43,943 bases of DNA from Desulfatirhabdium butyrativorans DSM 18734 (GCF_000429925.1 NZ_AUCU01000040.1:1-43943); one strand, 5' to 3'; shown: positions 8,630 to 17,392, numbered from the stretch's first letter. The notes: generated by a model from the sequence alone, not told the origin. Numbers and translations are program-made.

Positions 8630-9418
8630 TCACTGCGCAGACTGGATTGCCCCCATATCGGTGATGCGGGAACAGAATGCACGTGTCCGATCCAGGCGTG
8701 CATCGTCGAGAATGACATCGGGAGGCCCCTGCTCCAGAATCGAACCGTTTTCCATGAAAATCATTTCGTGCGCCAGATTCCGGGCATAGCCGATTTGATG
8801 CGTTGCCAGAATCATCGTCATGCCCGCTTCACCCAATTTGGTGATAACGGCATGAACCTCGCCGATCAGCTCCGGATCGAGGGCGGATGTCGGCTCATCC
8901 AGGAGCATGACTTTCGGATCCAGGGCAAGCGCCCTCGCAATGGACACGCGCTGTTTCTGGCCTCCGGAGAGCTGCGCCGGATACAGATTCGCTTTTTCGG
9001 CAAGCCCGACCCGTTCGAGTTCGGCCATGGCCCGATCCCGGGCCTCGTTTTTCCGAATCCCTTTCACATGGACAAGCCCCAGCACGATGTTCCCCAGCGC
9101 AGTCAGGTGATCGAAAAGATTGAAATCCTGAAAAATCATGCCGACCTGCTGCCGGTACTGGCACAGCGCTTTCTTGTCGGATGCATCGATCGGTCGGCCT
9201 TCCAGGCGAATGGAGCCGCTGTCGGGCTTGACCAGAAAGTTGATGCTCTGCAGAAGGGTGCTCTTTCCGGCCCCCGACGGCCCGATCAACACCTTGATCT
9301 GACCCCGATGAATGCTCAGGGAAACGTCACTGAGAATGACGGTTTCACCGTATCGCTTGCTGAGATGGGAAATATCCAGAATCGGGACGGTGGGTGATGC
9401 AGGAATGGTTGGCGTCAT
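8630..9418 (-). CDS. Polar amino-acid ABC transporter ATP-binding protein
   Basis: A 262-residue ATPase of the GlnQ/HisP family. Walker A is GPSGAGKST (residues 46-54), the signature is LSGGQKQRVSIARAL, Walker B is VMLLDEPTSAL and the H-loop is ATHQ. The start chosen is the ATG at 9416-9418, which overlaps the TGA of the upstream permease gene by four bases (ATGA), a sign of translational coupling. The frame stays open much further upstream inside the permease gene, but that part is not coding. It powers import by the two neighbouring permeases using the binding protein at 10199-10951. Confidence 0.95.
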   Translation of the reverse strand: MTPTIPASPTVPILDISHLSKRYGETVILSDVSLSIHRGQIKVLIGPSGAGKSTLLQSINFLVKPDSGSIRLEGRPIDASDKKALCQYRQQVGMIFQDFNLFDHLTALGNIVLGLVHVKGIRKNEARDRAMAELERVGLAEKANLYPAQLSGGQKQRVSIARALALDPKVMLLDEPTSALDPELIGEVHAVITKLGEAGMTMILATHQIGYARNLAHEMIFMENGSILEQGPPDVILDDARLDRTRAFCSRITDMGAIQSAQ

Positions 9419-10086
9419 CGAAAATATCCCGGCACGGAAAGACGCTTCTGTGCCATCTGAAGCAGCCGGGTGCCCATCCATGTCATGATCATGAACAGAA
9501 GGCCGGCCGTTATGTACAAATACAGGTGCTGATAGGTCCTGGATGCCACATGGTGGGCCCGCGCCATGAGCTCCGATACGCCAAGGGCATAGGTCACCGC
9601 AGAATCCTTGAGCAGAATGGAATACTCGTTCGACCAGCCGGGGATGGCCAGTCGCAGGGCCTGGGGCAGGATGATCAGGCGGATGCTCTGCCCATCCCGC
9701 AGTCCGATGGCTCGACCCGCCTTCATCTGCCCTTCGGGGATGGACAAAATGGCGCCCCGCAGAATCTGGGACTGATAGGCGGAGCTGATCAGCCCCAGCA
9801 CGATGACGGCGACGGTAAAGGCCGAAAAATTGATCCCCAGATAATCGAACAGACCGAAATAGAACAGGAAAAGGCAGACCAGCAGCGGTATGCCCCGAAA
9901 GAACCAGACATAGAACGCGATGGATTGCCGCAGCAGGCGATTTTTCCCATACACCTGGATCATCGCCAGCGGCAGCGCTATCGCAAAACCGAACAGCAGC
10001 GCCCCAATCACGACGATCAGGTTCACCCATGCGCCTTGCAGGAGATACGTAAAGCCGTCCGAAACGGCAAGCCACCCTTTTGCCAT
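9415..10086 (-). CDS. Polar amino-acid ABC transporter permease, proximal
   Basis: A 223-residue inner-membrane permease of the HisM/GlnP family. It has a hydrophobic N-terminus followed by the conserved FFRGIPLLVCLFL segment, then the EAA-like loop QILRGAILSIPEGQMKAGRA with AIGLRDGQ. It overlaps the ATPase gene by four bases and follows the binding-protein gene by about 110 bases. With the second permease it would form the transmembrane channel. This is a standard family member and nothing appears missing. Confidence 0.93.
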   Translation of the reverse strand: MAKGWLAVSDGFTYLLQGAWVNLIVVIGALLFGFAIALPLAMIQVYGKNRLLRQSIAFYVWFFRGIPLLVCLFLFYFGLFDYLGINFSAFTVAVIVLGLISSAYQSQILRGAILSIPEGQMKAGRAIGLRDGQSIRLIILPQALRLAIPGWSNEYSILLKDSAVTYALGVSELMARAHHVASRTYQHLYLYITAGLLFMIMTWMGTRLLQMAQKRLSVPGYFR

Positions 10087-10198
10087 CGTCCTACCCGTTT
10101 TATCTGTGGCCGCGATGCGAATCCATTATCCGCAATGGCTTCGCAGGAAAACCGGATGCCGCGTACCAACAAGTAGCGCGGCATCCCCTGCCCGAAGA

Positions 10199-10951
10199 TC
10201 AATGGACTTTATACTGATGTTTCAATTCCTGCCAGTACGGCGTTGCCATCAGTTTTTTCAGCCCTTCGTTGAGCTTGTTGTATAATTCCTTGTCATCTTT
10301 CCGGACCGCATAGGCATATTCGTCATCGGGCTGCCCGTAAGGGCCGAGAATCCGGATGGCCATCCCCTTTTCCATGAATTCCTCTGCGGAAGCCGTCGAA
10401 ACCGCAGCCACATCGATCCGGCCGTTCAGGATATCTTCCATCGTCAAAGGGCCCGAGTCGTACTGCTGAAGTTTGAATGTCTTGCCTTTTTTGAGAAAAT
10501 TGTCCTCAATCCACTTGGCCTCGGAAGTCCCTCGCTGAACGCCCCATTTCAGGGAACCATTGATGGCCTGATCAACGGTCATCTTCGAGCTGTCTTTGGC
10601 AACCAGAACCATGACCGTTTTGTAATACGGTACGGTAAACTGGACCTGCTCCTTCCGCTCGGGGGTTACCGTCATGCCGGATGCGATGAAATCGATTTTC
10701 TTGCTCTTCAGACTGGGAACGATGGCCGACCATTCGGTGGGCTGATGCCTGACCTTGAACCCCATTTCCTTGGCGATCCAGTTCACGGCCATGATATCGA
10801 GACCGTCCGGTTTCCCGGCCTTGTCGATGAATGAAAACGGCGGATAATCCGCATCGATGCCATTGATGTACACTTTTTCCGCAGCCTGGCCGGAAGCGAT
10901 ACAGAAGGCGACCAGCATGCATCCAACAAACAACGTCTTCGCAAACTTCAT
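10199..10951 (-). CDS. Amino-acid ABC transporter periplasmic binding protein (SBP family 3)
   Basis: A 250-residue exported protein. The signal peptide is MKFAKTLFVGCMLVAFCIA with cleavage near QAA-EK. The mature part begins with the family hallmark GIDADYPPFSFIDKAGKPDG, then GLDIMAVNWIAKEMG, FIASGMTVTPERKE and DVAAVS. It is first in the transporter set and has a clear AAAGGAG ribosome site just upstream. It would capture a polar amino acid in the periplasm and hand it to the permeases. The binding pocket cannot be specified by eye. Upstream, TTCACCATCAAC is repeated twice with a period of about 19 bases. Confidence 0.94.
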   Translation of the reverse strand: MKFAKTLFVGCMLVAFCIASGQAAEKVYINGIDADYPPFSFIDKAGKPDGLDIMAVNWIAKEMGFKVRHQPTEWSAIVPSLKSKKIDFIASGMTVTPERKEQVQFTVPYYKTVMVLVAKDSSKMTVDQAINGSLKWGVQRGTSEAKWIEDNFLKKGKTFKLQQYDSGPLTMEDILNGRIDVAAVSTASAEEFMEKGMAIRILGPYGQPDDEYAYAVRKDDKELYNKLNEGLKKLMATPYWQELKHQYKVH

Positions 10952-11029
10952 GATGTCTTCTCCTTTGTTGATGGTGAACAGTCAGGTTGATGGTGAACGG
11001 TCACTGATGGACAATTGTGATGACGACTG

Positions 11030-11336
11030 ATGGACTCGCAAAAAATCGCTGTTCCCCCGATTTTCTTCAATGCCGGGCCAGAGCATGGGGGCTGGGATGC
11101 CTTTTGATGCTGCAACGGAAACTTGTTTGAAGCCGCCGGAGATCGTAGGGCCGGGCATGCATTTTACAACAAATTGCGTTTGAAAGGACCAATGCATCAA
11201 ATTGGATAACCATTTTTTAATGTCTGGCCGCATGACCGGCCCATACGAGATCGGGCGGCTGAGTTTTTCCGATGCAGCGAAAAAGGTATCCCTGCCCCCA
11301 TGCGGCTCTTTTGAGACTCGTTGACTTTTTGCGGGA
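11030..11336 (+). repeat. ~305-bp dispersed element with inverted ends, copy A
   Basis: It opens with ATGGACTCGCAAAAAATCGC and closes with GAGACTCGTTGACTTTTTGCG, so the ends are imperfect inverted repeats sharing CGCAAAAAGTC. Internal landmarks such as GAAGCCGCCGGAGATCGT and GAGTTTTTCCGATGCAGCGA are shared with copy B at 38127-38432. It contains no ORF I would call. It resembles a nonautonomous, MITE-like element. Confidence 0.85.
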
Positions 11337-11341
11337 CCATA

Positions 11342-11415
11342 ACGATTACGGCGATTACGATTACGATTACGATTACGACAACGACAACGACAACGATTAC
11401 GACAACGACAACGAT
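11342..11415 (-). repeat. Hexanucleotide repeat array 2
   Basis: Tandem GATTAC and GACAAC hexamers, the reverse complement of the TCGTTG/TCGTAA arrays at 7380 and 14769. It directly abuts the end of the MITE-like copy A, downstream of the DUF711 gene. Confidence 0.92.
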
Positions 11416-11476
11416 TTGGAAAACGATAGCGGCAAGCATTTAGGCAGTGGGGAGATCGTCGCCGCCCGATGCCCGA

Positions 11477-12850
11477 TCAATTCCTCAGGCTGTGAATGGG
11501 CGCCGGAATCAGCCCGCCCAGCCGGACGAAGGCGTTTTCCCCGGTTGTCCCCCGAATGGACATGATGGGCGCCTCACCCAGAAGTCCGCCGAAATAAGCC
11601 CTCTCCCCGGCCTGTTTGCCGGGAACCGGGATGAGACGGACCGCGGTGGTCTTCCGGTTGATAACGCCGATGGCCATTTCATCGGCGATGATGGCGGAAA
11701 TCGTCTCGGCTGAGGTGTCTCCCGGAAGCGCCACCATGTCGAGCCCGACGGAGCACACGCTGGTAAGCGCTTCGAGCTTTTCCAGCGAAAGGTTTCCATT
11801 GGCTGCGGCCTCTCCGATATTGAGGTCCTCACTGACCGGGATAAAGGCACCGCTCAAACCGCCGACATGAGAGCTGGCGAAAGCGCCCCCTTTTTTGACG
11901 GCATCGTTGAGCATGGCCAGCGCCGCCGTACTGCCGGGCGCGCCGATGCTGCTCAATCCAAGGCTCTGGAAAATCTCCCCCACGCTGTCGCCGACATTCG
12001 GCGTTGGTGCAAGGCTCAAATCCACCACGCCAAAACGAATCCCCAGGCCGTTTGCGACTTCCCTGCCAATCAACTCACCCACCCGGGTGACCTTGTAGGC
12101 TGTTCTCTTGATGATTTCAGACAAATAACCAAGATTCGGCCTGTCAGTGGAGGCCATGGCCCGATCGATCGCTTTTTTGACCACACCCGGACCGCTGACC
12201 CCGACGTTGATCACGGCGTCAGCCTCGCCGATGCCCAGATAGGCGCCAGCCATGAAGGGGATGTCTTCGGGGATGTTCGAGAACACGCAGAGCTTGGCGC
12301 AGGCGATTCCATCCCGATCCGCAGACTGCCGGGCAGCCTCGACAATGGCCTTCCCCATCATCACGACGGCATCCATGTTGATGCCTGCCCGGGTCGATGC
12401 CACGTTCACCGAAGCGCACAGCCGGTCCGTCGTCGATAGGGCGACCGGTATGGCCTCGATCAGGCTTCGGTCCCCTCTGGCCACCCCCTTCTCGACAAGG
12501 CCGCTGAATCCCCCGATAAAATCGACGCCGACCTCTTTGGCTGCGGCATCGAGGGTATGGGCGATTTCGACCATTTGTGCGGCGTCGAAGCAGGCTGCAA
12601 TGACCGCCACAGGACTGACGGCAATGCGTTTGTTGACCACCGGAATGCCGTATTTATCCCCGATCTGATCACAGACCGTCACCAGACGCTCGGCAGTCTG
12701 CAAAATCCGCTCGGTGACGTTTCGCCGGAAGGTTTCCAGCCGATCGCTGACGCAGCCGACCAGGCTCAGGCCCAGAGTGACGGCGCGAACGTCAAGATGT
12801 TCGTTCTGAACCATCTCGAGGGTGGATATGACTTCTGAAGGACTCAGCAT
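11477..12850 (-). CDS. PFL-family (DUF711/UPF0210) protein
   Basis: A 457-residue soluble protein matching the UPF0210/DUF711 family, which is structurally related to pyruvate formate-lyase-like barrels but has no established reaction. Recognisable segments are IRAVTLG-like DVRAVTLGLS near the start, VNKRIAVSPVA, FIGGFSGLVEKG, INVGVSGPGVV and the C-terminal GRGTTGENAF-like IRGTTGENAFVRLGG. The length is normal for the family. Upstream in the same direction is a double-ACT protein. ACT (UPF0237)-UPF0210 gene pairs are a conserved association in many bacteria, which suggests a shared, possibly amino-acid-sensing, role. Confidence 0.9.
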   Translation of the reverse strand: MLSPSEVISTLEMVQNEHLDVRAVTLGLSLVGCVSDRLETFRRNVTERILQTAERLVTVCDQIGDKYGIPVVNKRIAVSPVAVIAACFDAAQMVEIAHTLDAAAKEVGVDFIGGFSGLVEKGVARGDRSLIEAIPVALSTTDRLCASVNVASTRAGINMDAVVMMGKAIVEAARQSADRDGIACAKLCVFSNIPEDIPFMAGAYLGIGEADAVINVGVSGPGVVKKAIDRAMASTDRPNLGYLSEIIKRTAYKVTRVGELIGREVANGLGIRFGVVDLSLAPTPNVGDSVGEIFQSLGLSSIGAPGSTAALAMLNDAVKKGGAFASSHVGGLSGAFIPVSEDLNIGEAAANGNLSLEKLEALTSVCSVGLDMVALPGDTSAETISAIIADEMAIGVINRKTTAVRLIPVPGKQAGERAYFGGLLGEAPIMSIRGTTGENAFVRLGGLIPAPIHSLRN

Positions 12851-12951
12851 ATCGTGATCCTATGTCGTTTCTGAACGGAAAACCCGTTTTGGGTACAACC
12901 TGAGCCGGAGGGCAGGCAATTTTGGGAGCCAACTGCAAAACGCTTCTTTTC

Positions 12952-13055
12952 CATCATCCCGGCGAACGCCGGGGTCCATAACGCTTTGAAATGAATGGAT
13001 TCCTCCCGCCAAAGGCGGGATTTCGCCGGAATGACATGGAAGCACTTTTGCAATC
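12952..13055 (+). repeat. Dispersed ~100-bp intergenic repeat, copy 2
   Basis: It matches the repeat at 2197-2299 almost base for base over ATAACGCTTTGAAATGAATG and CTCCCGCCAAAGGCGGGA. The first palindrome differs slightly (GGCGAACGCCGGGG). It fills most of the gap between the DUF711 and ACT genes. TGCAAAA just before it and TTTTGCA at its end can pair. Confidence 0.88.
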
Positions 13056-13111
13056 ACCTCAAAGGAGACTTCCGTTCATAAACGATGTATTGGTCGCACA
13101 TGAGCGACAGG

Positions 13112-13669
13112 TTATACCCGGTTGATGGTTTCGAAAATGGTTCGATGCTGCAGGCTGATCATCAAACCGAGGGATTCCGCCTTTTGCCGCAATTCCTGAT
13201 GAAAGCGCTGCCGATCGATATCCACCGGGATATCCACTTCATAAATCATCATGTTGTCGTAGGGATTGTCGCCGCCCCGGAAGACGGCTTTCAAGTGGGT
13301 GACGTTCACGCCGTAACCGGCAATGACGCCCGTGATTGCGGCAACGAGCCCCTTGCGGTCCGGCCCCCGGGTGGTGATGACAAAGGGCTCTGTCTGCTTT
13401 CCCTTCAGGGCAGGCTCGGCAGCGCCCTTGAGCACTTTGACGGTAGCCTTCAGCTCGGTTGGATTCAGCGCATCGTTGAGCCGGTCTTCGATCCATTCGA
13501 CGCTTTTATCGGCGGGGATTTGCGCGATGAAAATGCCTGCGAATTCCGTCTGCAGGATGGTCTGGGTAACATCTTCGATATTGCAGTCTTCCTCGAAAAG
13601 AATGCGGGATACGCTGGCCAGAATACCGGGCCGATCCGGACCGAAGACCGAAATAATGATTTTCTGCAT
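13112..13669 (-). CDS. Double ACT-domain protein (GcvR-like)
   Basis: A 185-residue cytoplasmic protein with two ACT modules. The first (about 1-75) begins IIISVFGPDRPGILASVSRI and the second (about 95-175) begins FVITTRGPDRKGLVAAI. In each, the GPDRxG loop is the usual site of small-ligand (often amino-acid) binding at dimer interfaces. No DNA-binding or catalytic domain is present, so it is probably a regulator acting through protein contact. It lies between the hydroxy-acid oxidase-like gene and the DUF711 gene on the same strand, with a 32-base gap to the former. The ligand and partner are not visible. Confidence 0.9.
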   Translation of the reverse strand: MQKIIISVFGPDRPGILASVSRILFEEDCNIEDVTQTILQTEFAGIFIAQIPADKSVEWIEDRLNDALNPTELKATVKVLKGAAEPALKGKQTEPFVITTRGPDRKGLVAAITGVIAGYGVNVTHLKAVFRGGDNPYDNMMIYEVDIPVDIDRQRFHQELRQKAESLGLMISLQHRTIFETINRV

Positions 13670-13701
13670 GGAGAAAACTTCCTTCCGCTTCCCTTCGCTT
13701 C

Positions 13702-14733
13702 TCAGAGCGCAACCCGCTCCAATACATGGGCGTCGATCTCGGAAACCTTTGCGACCCCTGTCAGAATCATGGTCTGCAGCATTTCGGACTTCAACTGATC
13801 GACGTAGCGCATGACCCCTTCCTGCAGGCCGCCGATGGAAGCGATGGAAAACGGCCTTCCGATCATCACGGCATCGGCACCGAGTGCCAGCATCTTGACG
13901 ACATCGAGCCCTGTACGGACGCCGCCGTCGGCCAGAACGGCGATTTTGCCCTTGACGGCATCGGCAATCTGCTTCAACACCCGCGCCACACCGGGCGTGT
14001 GATCGAGCACGCGGCCGCCATGATTGGATACGACGATGGCCTTGGCGCCGACATCGACGGCAAGCCTTGCGTCATCCACCGTCATGATGCCTTTGAGAAT
14101 GAAGGGCACGGGAATTTTGGCGATGATCTTCTCGAGCGAGGCGGCACCTTTGGGTGTGACCGGCCGTCCCATGAGCCTGAGCGTGATCAGCCCTGCGGCA
14201 TCGATATCCATTCCGATCATCTTGGCGCCGGTCGCAAGGGCCTTGTCGATTTTCTCGAAAAGCTCCTTCTCTTCCCAGGGCTTGATGAAGGGAATGCCAT
14301 GACCGCCTGCAGCCTGAATGGCCGAAAAACCCGATTCGTGGATGAAGGGCGGGACGCCGTCTCCCGTACATCCGATGATGCCTTTTTCTTTGCATCCCAG
14401 TATCTTGGCGTGAATGTACTCTTCTTCGGTACGCAGGCCGCCCATGTTGAAGGCGACACCGCCGATAGGTGCTGCCAGAACCGGAATGGCCAGGTCGATA
14501 CCCAGAATCGTCGTCTTCGGATCCGGCTCGGCAATATCGTGGATCAGCCGCATGGCAAGCTTGCATTCGGCAAGAGCGCGGACATTGTCCTGAAATGCGG
14601 CGCCTGTCCCAATCCCGCCCATGCCCGGCACTTCTCCGGCACAGGCCCTTCCATCACACACCGGGCAAACCCGGCAAAACCCCTTCATCCGTTTTTGAGC
14701 CTCAGCTCGAATTTCTTTCATCTCCATGACCAT
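13702..14733 (-). CDS. FMN-dependent alpha-hydroxy-acid oxidase/dehydrogenase family protein
   Basis: A 343-residue TIM-barrel flavoprotein of the lactate oxidase/glycolate oxidase superfamily. The catalytic and FMN-binding core is visible as FILKGIMTVDDA, VVSNHGGRVLDHTPG (with the active-site His) and ADGGVRTGLDVVKMLALGAD. The N-terminus carries a Cys cluster, CRVCPVCDGRAC (from residue 20), which is typical of the anaerobe branch of this family and suggests metal or Fe-S binding. The start at 14733 has GGGGAGAGG at good spacing; Met codons at positions 3 and 5 are alternatives. Anaerobic members may act as dehydrogenases or isomerases rather than oxidases. The substrate is unknown. Confidence 0.86.
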   Translation of the reverse strand: MVMEMKEIRAEAQKRMKGFCRVCPVCDGRACAGEVPGMGGIGTGAAFQDNVRALAECKLAMRLIHDIAEPDPKTTILGIDLAIPVLAAPIGGVAFNMGGLRTEEEYIHAKILGCKEKGIIGCTGDGVPPFIHESGFSAIQAAGGHGIPFIKPWEEKELFEKIDKALATGAKMIGMDIDAAGLITLRLMGRPVTPKGAASLEKIIAKIPVPFILKGIMTVDDARLAVDVGAKAIVVSNHGGRVLDHTPGVARVLKQIADAVKGKIAVLADGGVRTGLDVVKMLALGADAVMIGRPFSIASIGGLQEGVMRYVDQLKSEMLQTMILTGVAKVSEIDAHVLERVAL

Positions 14734-14768
14734 GCAACACCCTCTCCCCGCAAAGCTTAGAAAATTCG

Positions 14769-14891
14769 CCGTCGTCGTTGTTGTCGTCGTTATCGTTGTC
14801 GTAATCGCTGTCGTTGTCGTTGTCGTTGTCGTTATCGTTGTCGTAATCGCTGTCGTTGTCGTTGTCGTAATCGTTGTCGTTGTCGTAATCG
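14769..14891 (+). repeat. Hexanucleotide repeat array 3
   Basis: About twenty imperfect TCGTTG/TCGTAA/TCGTTA hexamers upstream of the hydroxy-acid oxidase-like gene. The array ends with GTAATCGAAC, as does array 1, and both are followed by a related GC-rich segment. The rest of the 14734-15091 gap shows no gene. Confidence 0.92.
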
Positions 14892-15091
14892 AACTTCCCT
14901 TGGCCCGTTACGCCAGCCCCCGCATCCATCCGGAAAATCGCTTTTGCGAAACCATCGACCACAAAAAGATCAAAGCGCCTGGGAATCATTCTTGAACTGG
15001 AATCGTTCCCTATGATACAGAAAAGATCACATGCAATTCGATCCGCCCCACCCGGATCGGCTCATTTCAACCCCTCATCAGTGGTTCAAAC

Positions 15092-15922
15092 ATGCGTACT
15101 ATGTCATCTTTGTTCCGAGAAAACAAGACCCTGTTCATCATCATCGCGGTCGGTGTCTTTCTGATCGAACTGGAAATCTTCGCCATTGCCGCCATGAAAT
15201 CCGGCAGAACATCTCAACTCGAAATCCGGGATCAGAAAGGCAACATCGTTCACATCGCGGACGGAAACGACCTGTCCTCCTTCAACAAATACTATTTCGA
15301 AAAAACCTTCGGCCCCCTCGATCAATACCAGGTCAATCTGGTCACGCACGAAGCCTCCTTTCCGTTCCGGGCCTGGTTCACGGCGGCCATCGGCATTCCG
15401 GTCGGCGCCGTTCTGCTATTTGCCTTTGTCTCCAGGGCCGTAGCCACCCTCTTTTACGGGCATACCGGCGATGCGCCTTCGCCTGCCGGGGCAATACCCG
15501 GTGAAGCCGAAAATCCGGCAGCCAGCCGGATCGAACAAATCGCATCGTCCGTAGGCAGGCTGAACATTTTTGCCATCGGGTTCATCATCCTGGCCGGTGT
15601 GCTCGCCTATTGGATCCTTCCCAATTTCATCCTGTATCTGGGCGGCCTCGGCGTGGAAACCGTCTTGCGTTTCAAGTGGTTTTTCCTGGCGCTGGGCATC
15701 GTCTTCCTGGCCATCTTCATCTGGATCGTCTACCTGCGGTATCTTCTGGCGAAAAAAAACATCGACAGCCAGACGGAAGTGGAGAAATTCCGCCTGCAGC
15801 TTGCCGCTGAGCATGGAATGCCGCTGCAAATCTCCGGCCCAGGCCCAGGCACCGGGGCCAGCGTCCAGATCGACTGGAGGCATCACCCCGACGCCATGGC
15901 GCCGCCTCCCCCTGCGGAGTGA
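15092..15922 (+). CDS. Four-helix membrane protein of unknown function
   Basis: A 276-residue inner-membrane protein that I do not recognise. Predicted helices by hydrophobicity lie at about 13-35, 92-122, 153-185 and 192-218. Residues 36-90 form a polar loop with a conserved-looking EIRDQKGNIVHI segment, probably periplasmic. Residues 123-152 are a Pro/Ala/Gly-rich linker. The C-terminal tail ends in a Pro-rich APPPPAE. The next gene starts 45 bases downstream on the same strand, so the two may be cotranscribed. No catalytic motif is visible. Confidence 0.75.
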   Translation: MRTMSSLFRENKTLFIIIAVGVFLIELEIFAIAAMKSGRTSQLEIRDQKGNIVHIADGNDLSSFNKYYFEKTFGPLDQYQVNLVTHEASFPFRAWFTAAIGIPVGAVLLFAFVSRAVATLFYGHTGDAPSPAGAIPGEAENPAASRIEQIASSVGRLNIFAIGFIILAGVLAYWILPNFILYLGGLGVETVLRFKWFFLALGIVFLAIFIWIVYLRYLLAKKNIDSQTEVEKFRLQLAAEHGMPLQISGPGPGTGASVQIDWRHHPDAMAPPPPAE

Positions 15923-15967
15923 CATCCGCCTGTCTCATCATATCCTTTTCCGGCAAAGGCCGCCTGA

Positions 15968-17269
15968 ATGAAAATCATCACGACGCATAAAAATACGGAT
16001 TTCGATGCGCTGGCATCCGTTGTCGCCGCCAGCCTGCTCTACCCGGACGCCACCCCGGTCCTTCCCAAAACGGTCAACCCCAACGTGAAGCAATTCCTAT
16101 CGATCCATAAGGATATTTTTTCCTTTCCGCAATCCGATGAAATCGATCTCGATGCCGTAGACACCCTCGTGGTGGTGGATGTCAACTGCTGGGCAAGACT
16201 CGAACGCCTCAACAAGCTCTCGGATCGATCGTCTGAAATCGACCTCATCCTGTGGGACCATCATGGCCTCGTCGGCGATATCGATGCGCCGGTGCAGCAT
16301 GTCGAAGAAATGGGGGCCAACACCACGCTGATGATCCGGGAGCTGCGCCAACGCAACTGTGATCTCACCCCGATTCAGGCCACCCTCTTTCTGGCAGGCA
16401 TCTATGAGGATACGGGAAACCTGATGTTTCCCTCCACCAGGGCCGAAGACGCCTATGCCGTCGGATTTCTGCTGGAAAACCGGGCGGATCTCTCGGTCAT
16501 CGACTCTTTTCTGAGACCGGCCTACGGGGAAAAGCAGAAGAACATTCTTTTCGAAATGCTGAAAAACGCCGAGCGGATGCGGATCAACGGTTACAGCGTG
16601 AGCATCAACAAGCTGGCGCTGAGCGGGCACGTGGAGAGTCTTGCCGTCGTGGTGCGCATGTATCGGGAAATCATGAACGTTGATGCGGCATTCGGCATAT
16701 TTTCGGATATGGAGAAAGGCCGCTGCATCGTGATCGGCCGCAGCGCAATCGATGGGATGAACATGGGCGTTCTCATGAAAAGTCTGGGCGGCGGCGGCCA
16801 TCCGGGCGCAGGCTCCGCCATGCTGCGAAACGTCAACCCCGATGCGGTGGAATCGATGATCGTGGATCTGATCCAGGGAAATCAGCAGGCATCGGTGCAG
16901 ATCAGTGACCTGATGTCGTTTCCGGTCATCAGCATCTCGCCCCATACCACAATGGAAGAGGCGGCTGCGATCCTTCGCCAGAAGGGATGCACCGGTCTTC
17001 CGGTTATCGAAAACGGCCGGCTTCTCGGCATGATTTCCAGACGGGATTTCAAGAAAATCAAGAGCCCGGGAAGGCTCAAGGCGCCGGTCAAGGCTTACAT
17101 GAGCACCAATGTCGTAACGATCGAGCCGGGGAAAAGCCCCATGCAGGCAGCCCGATTGATGGTGAAATACGATGTGGGCAGGCTGCCGGTCGTTGAAAAC
17201 GACCGGGTGATCGGCATCATCACCCGATCCGATACGATGATGTATTTCTATGACCTGCTGCCGGATTGA
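15968..17269 (+). CDS. DHH-DHHA1 phosphoesterase with tandem CBS domains
   Basis: A 433-residue protein. The DHH-family metal motifs are THKNTDFDA (residues 6-14), VVDVN (69-73) and DHH (97-99). The DHHA1 glycine-rich substrate motif GGGGHPGAG lies near residue 274. Two CBS domains follow (about 310-365 and 375-430), a likely adenine-nucleotide sensor. The same DHH-DHHA1-CBS-CBS order forms the front part of the long tRNA nucleotidyltransferase/poly(A) polymerase proteins known from Deltaproteobacteria, but here the chain stops right after the second CBS and the nucleotidyltransferase part is absent. I infer a cyclic-dinucleotide or oligoribonucleotide phosphodiesterase or a regulator. Confidence 0.85.
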   Translation: MKIITTHKNTDFDALASVVAASLLYPDATPVLPKTVNPNVKQFLSIHKDIFSFPQSDEIDLDAVDTLVVVDVNCWARLERLNKLSDRSSEIDLILWDHHGLVGDIDAPVQHVEEMGANTTLMIRELRQRNCDLTPIQATLFLAGIYEDTGNLMFPSTRAEDAYAVGFLLENRADLSVIDSFLRPAYGEKQKNILFEMLKNAERMRINGYSVSINKLALSGHVESLAVVVRMYREIMNVDAAFGIFSDMEKGRCIVIGRSAIDGMNMGVLMKSLGGGGHPGAGSAMLRNVNPDAVESMIVDLIQGNQQASVQISDLMSFPVISISPHTTMEEAAAILRQKGCTGLPVIENGRLLGMISRRDFKKIKSPGRLKAPVKAYMSTNVVTIEPGKSPMQAARLMVKYDVGRLPVVENDRVIGIITRSDTMMYFYDLLPD

Positions 17270-17282
17270 TCGCGCCCGCGCC

Positions 17283-17392
17283 AGGGGCGGTTCATTGTAG
17301 GGGGGCGTTGTGGGGCGGTTCGCGAACCGCCCCTACAGGACCGATCATGGTAGGGGCGATCATGGTAAGGGCGGTTCGCGAACCGCCCCTGA
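17283..17392 (+). repeat. Cluster of GGGGCGGTTCGCGAACCGCCCC palindromes
   Basis: Two full palindromes (17312-17334 and 17368-17390) and a degenerate arm at 17283. They are separated by CCGATCATGGTAGGGGCGATCATGG-type spacers. The second palindrome lies inside the 3-prime end of ftsY. Confidence 0.88.

Noticed and set aside
8630-10075. A 481-codon single gene covering permease and ATPase
   Set aside because: The N-terminal half is a wrong-frame reading of the permease gene; the ATPase starts at the ATG at 9418, overlapping the permease stop.
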